Shown here: positions 1 through 6,308 of the stretch, piece after piece
Layout of the letters: each line of letters opens with the position of its first letter
Position numbering within the stretch: position 1 is the stretch's first letter
Origin: Deltaproteobacteria bacterium
GTDB taxonomy: Bacteria; Desulfobacterota; DSM-4660; Desulfatiglandales; Desulfatiglandaceae
Reading direction: 5' to 3'
Assembly (NCBI GenBank): GCA_019307645.1
Contig: JAFDJF010000153.1
Span: 1-6,432 of the forward strand
Length of the DNA stretch: 6,432 nucleotides
Translations under genes and position numbers: made by a program
Notes under the pieces: generated by a model
What the model saw: only the letters and a program-made list of their open reading frames with translations
Databases searched by the model: none
Told to the model about the DNA's origin: nothing

Positions 1-1
1 T

Positions 2-907
2 CAGGGCATAGATGTCCGGGCCCTTTTTTTTGTAATCCCATTTTTTACCTCCCAAAAGGCTAGAAAATCGGCCCAGTCAATAGACCTTCCTTTCAAAGTC
101 ATAAATATCGCAGAACGTCATTTGGAGGTGGTAAAAAGCCCAAAGCACGGCTATGGCGGCAACATGAACCCGTGTATAGACTGCCATGCCCTCATGTTCC
201 GGATTGCAGGTGAGATGCTTGAACAGGAAAAAGCAAGCTTTATCCTTTCAGGAGAAGTATTGGGGCAAAGGCCCATGTCTCAAAACAGAAAGTCTCTCGC
301 TTTGGTCGCCTCTGAATGCGGCTATGGCGATATTCTCCTAAGGCCACTTTCGGCCAAACACCTTCCAGAGACAACCCCTGAAAAAAAAGCCTGGGTAAGC
401 AGGGATCTCTTGATGGATTTTCAGGGCCGTTCAAGAAAACCCCAAATGGAAATGGCTACAAGGTTGGGCATAAAAACATACCCGACACCAGCCGGGGGGT
501 GTATATTGACTGAAAAAGCCTTTTCACGGCGTCTGAAGGACCTGTTTAGCTTTCAGAGGAATCCAGAAATACGGGAGATCGAGCTCCTGAAACTGGGCAG
601 ACACTTCAGGATCTCTCCCGACGCCAAGCTCGTGGTTGGAAGAAACAACAAAGAAAATGAAGAACTCCGCGCCCTTGGGGCAGAATATGACTTTATCCTG
701 ACATCCGCCGCCGATCCAGGACCGACCGTTCTGGGTCTGGGAGATTTCCCCGATATATCTCTGGAACTGGCTGCAGCAGTTACCGCGGCTTACAGTGATG
801 CAGAGGAAGGCAAGACAACTACAGTCAGGGTAATTAAAGGAGGGACAGAAAGGATGTTGATGTCCAGGTCGCCGGGGAAAGAAGAATTCAAAGGCTACAT
901 GCTTTAG
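2..907 (+). CDS. PP-loop/thiouridylase-like (MnmA/ThiI-related) protein with C-terminal NFACT-R-like domain, 5' end cut by window
   Basis: The frame is open from the window edge to the TAG at 905-907 (301 residues visible). Residues before the TTG at 122 read as protein of this family (QGIDVRALFFVIPFF), so the true start and the ATP-binding PP-loop lie upstream. Visible order: the end of the PP-loop ATPase domain; GGNMNPCIDCH with a CxxC pair (Cys codons at 173 and 182), resembling the cysteine-bearing loop of MnmA; SGEVLGQRPMSQ; RPLSAKHLPET; TPAGGC (Cys codon at 500), a likely second reactive cysteine; then, from about 590, RHFRISPDAKLVVGRNNKENEEL, here split as RHFRISPDAK and LVVGRNNKENEEL, which resembles an NFACT-R (DUF814) RNA-binding domain. 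Related proteins are usually annotated as tRNA thiouridine synthase (ThiI) or tRNA 2-thiouridylase-like. A cytoplasmic role in tRNA sulfur modification is inferred from the family; the exact nucleoside is unknown. The gene converges on the redox operon and has no evident functional link to it. Confidence 0.85.
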   Translation, partial: QGIDVRALFFVIPFFTSQKARKSAQSIDLPFKVINIAERHLEVVKSPKHGYGGNMNPCIDCHALMFRIAGEMLEQEKASFILSGEVLGQRPMSQNRKSLALVASECGYGDILLRPLSAKHLPETTPEKKAWVSRDLLMDFQGRSRKPQMEMATRLGIKTYPTPAGGCILTEKAFSRRLKDLFSFQRNPEIREIELLKLGRHFRISPDAKLVVGRNNKENEELRALGAEYDFILTSAADPGPTVLGLGDFPDISLELAAAVTAAYSDAEEGKTTTVRVIKGGTERMLMSRSPGKEEFKGYML

Positions 908-908
908 G

Positions 909-941
909 AAAAAAAGGGCGGGGGAAAACCCGCCCTTTTTT
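909..941. terminator. Bidirectional intrinsic terminator between convergent genes
   Basis: A perfect 7-bp GC stem, GGGCGGG (916-922) with CCCGCCC (929-935), encloses a 6-nt loop. It is flanked by an A tract on the left (909-915) and a T tract on the right (936-941). It therefore reads as hairpin plus U-run on both strands, and the A/T tracts can lengthen the stem. It begins just after the stop codon of the plus-strand gene and lies about 60 nt beyond the stop of the minus-strand nuoF-like gene, so it can end both transcripts. Positions 942-1001 hold nothing else that I recognise. Confidence 0.9.
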
Positions 942-1001
942 CACGTCTTATATTCAAACCTGAGTTGTTACCTCATATCTTTCAATCCGAACGCTGTAAT
1001 G

Positions 1002-2552
1002 TTAGAAAATAGCATCAAATTTACACTTGCTGATGCAGGTCATACACTTGATACATTTTTCCTTGTCGATAGATGCCACTTCTTTCTTCTTCCACGAAAC
1101 AGCATCCACAGGGCAGCCCTTAGCGCAGAGACCGCACTTCTTACATTTAATTGGATCTACTTCAAATTCCAGGAGCGCCGGACACTTCTTTGACGGGCAC
1201 TGCTTGTCATAGATATGGGCTTCATATTCATCTCTGAATCTACTGATCGTCGAAAGTACCGGGTTCGGTCCTGTCTGACCCAGACCACACAGGGCACCAT
1301 CCTTGATAATCTCACTCAGCTCTTCCAAAAGTTCAATGTCGCCATGCTTGCCCTCTCCCTGGGTGATCCTTTCCAGGATCTCCAGCATCCGTTTTGTTCC
1401 CTCTCGGCAGGGGGTACACTTGCCGCAGGACTCATCCTGTATAAAATCCATGAAAAAGCGCGCCATATCCACCATACAAGTCCGCTCATCCATGACGATC
1501 ATACCGCCCGAACCCATGATGGCCCCCACTTTGGCAACATTTGCAAAGTCAACAGGCGTATCAAGAAATTGTGCCGGCACACATCCTCCGGAAGGTCCTC
1601 CCAGCTGAACACCTTTGAACTTTCTTTTGTTCGGTATACCGCCACCGATATCAAAAATGATGGTCCTCAACGTGGTCCCCATGGGGACCTCCACAAGACC
1701 GATGTTGTTGACAGTACCCGTAAGAGCAAAGACCTTGGTGCCCTTCGTATCATCCGTACCATAGCCGGCATACCAGTCACCGCCCTTACGGATAATCCGC
1801 GACACGTTGGCGTAAGTTTCAACATTGTTCAAGACCGAAGGCTTTTTCCAGAGACCCTGATGTGCGGGAAAAGGCGGCCTGGGCCGCGGCATGCCACGTT
1901 TACCTTCAATGGAATGCATGAGGGCTGTTTCTTCGCCGCATACGAACGCACCGGCACCCTTGTAGATGGAAAGTTCAAAACTGAAATCCGTTCCAAGAAT
2001 ATTCTGCCCCAAAAGGCCGTACTCCTTTGCAGCTGCGATAGCGATATTCAACCTCTTGATGGCAAGTGGATACTCAGCCCTGCAGTATATATAGCCCTCA
2101 TTTGATCCGATCGCCTTGGCGGCAATAATCATTCCTTCCAGAACCGCGTGGGGATCGCCTTCAAGAACACTCCTGTCCATAAAAGCTCCGGGATCGCCTT
2201 CGTCAGCATTACAAAGGGCATATTTCTTATCACTCACCGACTGCCGGGCAAAATCCCATTTCATTCCGGTGGGGAAGCCAGCGCCGCCGCGACCCCTGAG
2301 ACCCGATTTTTTCATCTCTTCGATGATCTCCACGTCAGTCATTTCAAGAATCGCTTTTGCAGCACCCACATAGCCGTCATTGGCAATGTAATCGTCGATG
2401 GATTCAGGGTCTATCCCCTTGTTGGAAAGTACAATGTATTCCTGATCCTTAAAAAAAGGAACTTCCTCCATATAAGGAATTGGCTTCTCCTTCTTTTCTT
2501 CCTTTTCCTGTTCTTCCTGATTCTCTTCTGTCTTGGCTTTTTCTTCGGACAT
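1002..2552 (-). CDS. nuoF: NuoF/HndC-like NADH-binding FMN and Fe-S subunit with C-terminal 2x[4Fe-4S] domain
   Basis: 516 residues. This is the flavin subunit that exchanges electrons between NAD(H) and the Fe-S chain in NuoF/HydB/HndC-type soluble complexes. Visible parts: a highly charged Glu/Lys tract (about residues 2-25); the glycine-rich nucleotide site GRGGAGFPTGMKW (87-99); the FMN-site motif CNADEGDPGAFMDR (114-127); GAGAFVCGEETALMHSIEG (199-217); an SLBB-like region near 270-330; the [4Fe-4S] motif C376GKCTPC382 plus Cys422; a Cys pair at 452/457 with His446 nearby, possibly a metal site; and two C-terminal ferredoxin motifs (Cys470/473/476/480 and 500/503/506/510). The C-terminal double cluster is typical of HydB/HndC-type bifurcating enzymes and absent from respiratory NuoF. 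The N-terminal thioredoxin-like domain of HydB is missing and is supplied by the adjacent gene. The ATG at 2552 follows AAGGAGA with 8-nt spacing and lies 24 nt after the preceding stop. It is the last gene of the operon. Whether this copy bifurcates cannot be read from sequence. Confidence 0.95.
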   Translation of the reverse strand: MSEEKAKTEENQEEQEKEEKKEKPIPYMEEVPFFKDQEYIVLSNKGIDPESIDDYIANDGYVGAAKAILEMTDVEIIEEMKKSGLRGRGGAGFPTGMKWDFARQSVSDKKYALCNADEGDPGAFMDRSVLEGDPHAVLEGMIIAAKAIGSNEGYIYCRAEYPLAIKRLNIAIAAAKEYGLLGQNILGTDFSFELSIYKGAGAFVCGEETALMHSIEGKRGMPRPRPPFPAHQGLWKKPSVLNNVETYANVSRIIRKGGDWYAGYGTDDTKGTKVFALTGTVNNIGLVEVPMGTTLRTIIFDIGGGIPNKRKFKGVQLGGPSGGCVPAQFLDTPVDFANVAKVGAIMGSGGMIVMDERTCMVDMARFFMDFIQDESCGKCTPCREGTKRMLEILERITQGEGKHGDIELLEELSEIIKDGALCGLGQTGPNPVLSTISRFRDEYEAHIYDKQCPSKKCPALLEFEVDPIKCKKCGLCAKGCPVDAVSWKKKEVASIDKEKCIKCMTCISKCKFDAIF

Positions 2553-2576
2553 GAAAGACTTCTCCTTTTTACCCGG

Positions 2577-2948
2577 CTACTTTATTCTGGCCATTGCATA
2601 TTTTTTCGGAATTTCGCCGTTGAGGATATGCCCCTCGAAAATCTCTCGCATTTTATCAGCGTTAAGGTCTTTGTATATAACCGCATCTTCGCCTATGCGC
2701 CTTATTGTCACATTGGGTTCACTGCTGCACATTCCAGCACAGCCTGAAATCACAATCCGGATATCCTTTCTTCCGGATTTTTCGATCTCTTCCTGCAAGG
2801 CAGCATAAACCTTGTCCCCCCCGGACGCGATTCCGCATGTCCCAAGATGGGCGGTAACTTCAACAGTATATCCGTCCTTGGTCAGGGACGTTTCCTTTTT
2901 TACCCTGTCTTTGATCTTACTGAGATCAGCAACCGTGATTTTTGCCAT
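2577..2948 (-). CDS. HndB-like small [2Fe-2S] thioredoxin-fold ferredoxin
   Basis: 123 residues. It resembles the stand-alone HndB subunit of NADP-reducing hydrogenases, which corresponds to the N-terminal thioredoxin-like [2Fe-2S] domain fused to HydB in other species. Visible motifs are LGTCGIASGG with Cys38 and SGCAGMCSSEPNV with Cys70 and Cys74 (CxxxC). Only three cysteines occur in the protein, so a classical four-Cys cluster needs another ligand or is incomplete; HndB-type proteins often show this GTCGIA pattern. The ATG at 2948 follows AAGGAGT with 6-nt spacing. It sits 46 nt after the nuoE-like gene and 24 nt before the nuoF-like gene, in the same order as hndA-hndB-hndC, supporting co-transcription and assembly into one cytoplasmic complex. 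It probably relays electrons near the flavin subunit; this role is inferred from homologues. Confidence 0.88.
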   Translation of the reverse strand: MAKITVADLSKIKDRVKKETSLTKDGYTVEVTAHLGTCGIASGGDKVYAALQEEIEKSGRKDIRIVISGCAGMCSSEPNVTIRRIGEDAVIYKDLNADKMREIFEGHILNGEIPKKYAMARIK

Positions 2949-2994
2949 TATTGGACTCCTTTTAATGGACTTAAGGGATTATTCTCTAAACCTG

Positions 2995-3495
2995 CTACTC
3001 ATATCCATTAACGATCTTTAAAGCGCTTTCTGGTGAAACGCCGCCGTGGGTATCTTCATCAACAACCATAGCTGGCGCCAGACCGCATGCGCCAAGACAG
3101 CGGACCGCCTCAAGAGAAAATCGTCTGTCTTCGGTCGTTTCCCCAACCTTAATATTCAATTCGTTTTCAAGACGATTCGCGACTTCTTGAATACCACGCA
3201 CATAGCAGGCCGTTCCCAGGCAGAGTTTGATAATATGTCTGCCTTTAGGGACCATGGAAAAGAACGAATAAAACGTCACAACACCGTAAACCGTGCTGCC
3301 GGGAATATTCATCCCGGCTGCTACGTGTTCCTGAAGTTCAATGGGAAGATAGCCTGTTATTCCCTGGGCCTCCGCCAATACGGTAATCAGGCTGCCAGGT
3401 GTATCTCTTAGCCTTTCAATAATCTCGTCGATCTGAGCCATTACCTCAGGTGTTAGATCAGCATTTATTTCCTCTAGATTCTGTGGATATCGCAT
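2995..3495 (-). CDS. nuoE: NuoE/HndA-like [2Fe-2S] subunit
   Basis: 166 residues, the normal length for the 24-kDa NuoE/HndA/HydC family. An N-terminal helical part (residues 1-60) precedes VYGVVTFYSFFSM (69-81), a family signature, and a thioredoxin-like domain with the [2Fe-2S] ligands Cys92, Cys97 (LCLGTAC), Cys133 and Cys137 (RCLGACGLAP). All four ligands are present. In homologous complexes this subunit docks on NuoF and carries the off-path cluster near FMN. The ATG at 3495 follows AAGGAG with 8-nt spacing and an in-frame start of family-like length. It lies 97 nt after the large subunit gene, the widest gap of the operon, and 46 nt before the HndB-like gene. Nothing in it looks broken. 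Confidence 0.95.
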   Translation of the reverse strand: MRYPQNLEEINADLTPEVMAQIDEIIERLRDTPGSLITVLAEAQGITGYLPIELQEHVAAGMNIPGSTVYGVVTFYSFFSMVPKGRHIIKLCLGTACYVRGIQEVANRLENELNIKVGETTEDRRFSLEAVRCLGACGLAPAMVVDEDTHGGVSPESALKIVNGYE

Positions 3496-3592
3496 AATCT
3501 GAGCTCCTTGCTCTGTTCCTATCGTTTATTCCTTCGGTTGAGGACTTGTCATCCTTCCAAACTCCTCTAGTGCATCGATTTCAAAAGCAAAA
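3496..3592 (-). other. 97-nt spacer between the large-subunit gene and the nuoE-like gene
   Basis: This is the longest gap inside the operon. Read on the minus strand it contains GAGGAG followed by an ATG at 3552 and eight codons to a TAA (3526-3552, MTSPQPKE), then the real ribosome site of the nuoE-like gene at 3504-3509. The tiny frame has a plausible ribosome site but matches nothing I recognise. I see no terminator-like hairpin with a U-run, so read-through from the upstream gene is expected. Confidence 0.4.
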
Positions 3593-6241
3593 TTAAGCTT
3601 TTTCGATTTTTACGGTATAAGCCTTATGCTCCAGGGTTTCGGCTGCGGGGTCTAGTGGCGCGGCAAATGGCAGCGGAATAAAAACCGTTCCTTTCATTGC
3701 CTTTTCCGAAACAAGAACCTTCATCTGGATCTCACCGGCGCTTGAAGCAATTTTCACGGTTTCACCATCTCCCACCTTACAGGCGACTGCGTCCTCGATT
3801 GAGATCTCGACTAATGGTTCGGAAGGCAATCCTTCTGATTCCTGAAGCCGAGATGCCGTACGGAACTGGTAAAGGTCTCGTCCAGTGGTCAGGTACAATG
3901 GATATTGAGCATCAGGGACATTTTTCGGCGGAATAAAGTCTACGGCCTGTAACACACCCTGACCGCACATAAACTTGCCAACGTGCAACCGAGGTGTTCC
4001 TGAACCCTCGGCAGTACTGGGGCAAGGAATGCCGTCATTATCCAAACGATCATAATTGATGCCCGCATAAGAGGACGCTGTTTCAGCAATCTCCTGCATA
4101 ATATCCTGAGGACCGTCATAGTCCATAGCTGTGCCCATGGCCTGTGAAAGATCGCATATAATTCGCCAGTCTTCTTTCGCACTGCCCGGAGAATTAATGG
4201 CCTTACGAACCCGCTGTACTTTTCTCTCCGTATTTACAAAGGTTCCGTCTTTTTCTGCAAAAGATGCTGACGGCAGGACAACATCCGCCATCTGTGCGGT
4301 CTCTGTCATAAAGATATCCTGTACAACCAGAAAATCCAGTTTTTCCAGGCTTGCTTTGGTTTGAGCAGATCCGGAACCGACCGGGTTATCCCCGATAATA
4401 TACATGACCTTCAAAGCACCCTCACTGGCCTTTCCCATCATATGGGAGAAGGACAAGCCGGGTGCATCGACCTTCCTGTTCCCCGGAAGCATGTCAGGCA
4501 CGCAACCCATATCGTAAGCGCCCTGAGCATTGTTTTGGCCGCGCAGAGGATTAACCCCTCCTCCCTCAATACCGATGTTTCCACAAATCATGGCAAGGTT
4601 GGTTAAAGCTCTTACGCATTTGGCTCCGCCTTCCTGCTGTGTCATTCCCATGCCACAAATAATCGATGCGGCCTTGCCGCCGGCATACATCCTGGCAGCC
4701 TCTATAATCTGATCCTTCGGAATACCGCATATACCTTCAACCTTTTCCGGTGTAAATTGGGCCACTGAGCTTTGCAGTTCTGAAAAGCCTGACGTACGAG
4801 AGTTCACATACGATTCGTCATACAGCTTTTCATTAATAATGGCATTGATCATTCCGCTAATCCATGCAACATCTGTCCCTGGGATTTGCCTCATCCATAC
4901 ACTGGCAAACCGTGTGATAGTGATTTTTCTGGGGTCAATAACAATCAGCTTTGCACCCTTTAAGGTTACAGCGCGTTTCACATAGGAAGATAACACCCCG
5001 TGGCTTTCAGTGATGTTGGAACCGGCAATCAAAATAACATCCGATTTTTCAATATCTGCAATGGGATTTGTCATTGCGCCGCTCCCTGTAGCATCCTCCA
5101 GCCCGGAGACCCTGGATGACTGAGAGAGCTGATGATCGATATTTTTTGTCCCAATTACATTTCTGGCAAGTTTCTGGGCCAGAAAACCTTCTTCGGTTGT
5201 TATCCGTGCACTGGTCACAACACCGACTGAATCCCCTCCGGCCTTAGCCAGCTTTTCAGCCACGAGCTTAAGCGCTTCGTCCCAAGAGGCTTCACGGTGT
5301 TTCCCATTTTCCAGGATCATAGGGGTCTTGAGACGGTCTGCACTGTTAATAAAATCATATCCGAAGCGGCCCTTAACACAAAGACTTCCATAGTTAGGCG
5401 AAACATCATCAACACCGGTCACATTGACGACCTTGTTGTTTTTTACATGCAGATACACCTGGCATCCAACACTGCAATATGAACAGGTGGTGCGTATCTC
5501 TGTTGCTCCCGCAGATGATGTTTCCGGAACAAATTCCTTTACAGGGATAAGAGCGCCCACAGGGCACACTTGAACACATTCACCACAGAAGACACAATCA
5601 GACTCAATCAGGCTCCTGTCGCCCGCTGCAACAATTTTGGACGCAGAACCCCTGTAACCATAACTAATGGCACTGTTTACCTGTACTTCGTTACAGGCCT
5701 GTACACAGCGGCCACAAAGGACGCAACGGGAAAAATCCCTTACGATGAATGGATTTACGTTTTCAAGGGGGAACGGCGTCTCACTGGGCGTAAAATGCGT
5801 TGTGCGAACCCTGTATTTAATGGCAAGATCCTGCAATCGGCAGATGCCGTAGGCAGGGCAAAGGTCTTTATGCTCTTTATCTTTCAGCGCCTTAAGCTGA
5901 AAGTCGGTCCAGGAATCCGCATCCTGATCCTGGGCCAGGCAGTTATGCTGGCCAGAGGCAAGCAGCAACTCAAGGTTCATGCGCCTTGCCCTAACAACAG
6001 GCGGAGAATCTGTCCTGACTACCATGTTAGGTCCTGCAGGTACCGTACAGGATGCCATCAGCGACCTTGCACCTTCAATTTCAACAAGACAAATCCTGCA
6101 CGCCCCTGTAGGGGTTGCGCCAGTCTTCAAATAACAAAGTGTGGGGATAAAAATTCCATTTCTCTCTGCTACCTGAAGGATAGTTTCTCCATTTTCAAAA
6201 GAAAACTCCTGACCATCTATGACGATTATGTTTTCGGCCAT
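3593..6241 (-). CDS. FdhA/NuoG-type molybdopterin oxidoreductase (formate dehydrogenase alpha-subunit family) lacking the catalytic Cys/Sec
   Basis: 882 residues, about the usual length for NuoG-fused FdhA proteins; no signal peptide, so cytoplasmic. Domains in order: [2Fe-2S] ferredoxin (Cys36, 48, 51, 65); His-Cys [4Fe-4S] region (His99, Cys101, Cys128, Cys134) with about 24 extra residues inside the motif; two [4Fe-4S] clusters (Cys173/176/179/183 and 216/219/222/226); the Mo/W-domain [4Fe-4S] motif (Cys253/256/260/288) with Lys290; the bis-pterin domain with TGSGAMTN (385-392) and NPLRGQNNAQG including Arg567; and the C-terminal dinucleotide-binding domain (about 778-880). At the site where formate dehydrogenases have Sec/Cys-His, this protein reads LSQSSRVSGL, giving Ser373-Gln374 (codons at 5125-5120). 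No Cys occurs between 288 and 505 and there is no in-frame TGA. The ATG at 6241 follows GGAG with 5-nt spacing. It is the first gene of the operon and the likely substrate or terminal electron subunit. Databases would probably call it formate dehydrogenase alpha subunit; formate as substrate is doubtful. Confidence 0.9.
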   Translation of the reverse strand: MAENIIVIDGQEFSFENGETILQVAERNGIFIPTLCYLKTGATPTGACRICLVEIEGARSLMASCTVPAGPNMVVRTDSPPVVRARRMNLELLLASGQHNCLAQDQDADSWTDFQLKALKDKEHKDLCPAYGICRLQDLAIKYRVRTTHFTPSETPFPLENVNPFIVRDFSRCVLCGRCVQACNEVQVNSAISYGYRGSASKIVAAGDRSLIESDCVFCGECVQVCPVGALIPVKEFVPETSSAGATEIRTTCSYCSVGCQVYLHVKNNKVVNVTGVDDVSPNYGSLCVKGRFGYDFINSADRLKTPMILENGKHREASWDEALKLVAEKLAKAGGDSVGVVTSARITTEEGFLAQKLARNVIGTKNIDHQLSQSSRVSGLEDATGSGAMTNPIADIEKSDVILIAGSNITESHGVLSSYVKRAVTLKGAKLIVIDPRKITITRFASVWMRQIPGTDVAWISGMINAIINEKLYDESYVNSRTSGFSELQSSVAQFTPEKVEGICGIPKDQIIEAARMYAGGKAASIICGMGMTQQEGGAKCVRALTNLAMICGNIGIEGGGVNPLRGQNNAQGAYDMGCVPDMLPGNRKVDAPGLSFSHMMGKASEGALKVMYIIGDNPVGSGSAQTKASLEKLDFLVVQDIFMTETAQMADVVLPSASFAEKDGTFVNTERKVQRVRKAINSPGSAKEDWRIICDLSQAMGTAMDYDGPQDIMQEIAETASSYAGINYDRLDNDGIPCPSTAEGSGTPRLHVGKFMCGQGVLQAVDFIPPKNVPDAQYPLYLTTGRDLYQFRTASRLQESEGLPSEPLVEISIEDAVACKVGDGETVKIASSAGEIQMKVLVSEKAMKGTVFIPLPFAAPLDPAAETLEHKAYTVKIEKA

Positions 6242-6264
6242 TTTTACTCCAGAAAAAACAAATT

Positions 6265-6291
6265 ATTATAAGTGGTTGTATTGACTAGCAA
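6265..6291 (-). promoter_or_regulatory. Candidate sigma-70-type promoter for the redox operon
   Basis: On the minus strand a perfect TATAAT lies at 6270-6265. A weak -35-like TTGCTA lies at 6291-6286 with a 15-nt spacer, shorter than the ideal 17. A start about seven bases downstream would give a leader of roughly 17 nt carrying the GGAG ribosome site at 6250-6247. The good -10 with a poor -35 would suit activator dependence. This is motif reading only, in AT-rich DNA where chance matches occur. Confidence 0.45.
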
Positions 6292-6294
6292 CAT

Positions 6295-6308
6295 GAACAA
6301 CAGTGTTC
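6295..6308. promoter_or_regulatory. Short inverted repeat GAACA-N4-TGTTC upstream of the candidate promoter
   Basis: GAACA (6295-6299) and TGTTC (6304-6308) form a perfect 5-bp dyad with a 4-nt centre, placed just upstream of the -35-like element. The position would suit an activator or repressor site. No regulator can be named from the sequence, and a dyad this short can occur by chance. Confidence 0.3.

Larger units (their letters stand above)
1002..6241 (-). other. Four-gene redox operon: FdhA-like, NuoE-like, HndB-like, NuoF-like
   Basis: Four same-strand genes with gaps of 97, 46 and 24 nt, each with a good Shine-Dalgarno site, lie between a candidate promoter (6265-6291) and a terminator (909-941). 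The last three follow the hndA-hndB-hndC order of NADP-reducing hydrogenase operons, but the place of the hydrogenase subunit is taken by an FdhA-like protein encoded first. One soluble heterotetrameric complex is the natural inference. Clusters recognised from motifs include NuoE [2Fe-2S], HndB [2Fe-2S], three [4Fe-4S] on NuoF, and up to five Fe-S clusters plus bis-pterin Mo/W on the large subunit. No cofactor-insertion or regulator gene lies within the window. Confidence 0.75.

Noticed and set aside
122..907. TTG at 122 as the start of the plus-strand gene
   Set aside because: The same frame continues open to position 2 and its residues fit the family, so the gene is truncated by the window edge rather than starting at TTG.
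1215..2105. Long plus-strand open frame (296 codons) opposite the nuoF-like gene
   Set aside because: It is antisense to a clearly real, motif-rich gene, and its translation shows no recognisable domain.
2488..2552. Purine-rich Glu/Lys tract at the NuoF N-terminus as a nucleotide repeat
   Set aside because: The bias follows from GAA/GAG/AAA/AAG codons without a regular repeat unit, so it is treated as a protein feature.
3526..3552. Eight-codon leader peptide (MTSPQPKE) between the large-subunit and nuoE-like genes
   Set aside because: It has a plausible ribosome site but is too short, with no regulatory codon run or attenuator hairpin to support a function.
5105..5135. Selenocysteine or compensating frameshift hiding a Cys at the active site of the FdhA-like protein
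   Set aside because: There is no TGA in frame, the codons read smoothly through conserved flanking sequence, and no Cys codon appears around this stretch in the alternative minus-strand frames.
5570..6271. Long plus-strand open frame (233 codons) opposite the N-terminus of the FdhA-like gene
   Set aside because: It mirrors the cysteine-rich coding strand, has no family resemblance, and covers the operon's own ribosome site; a shadow frame.
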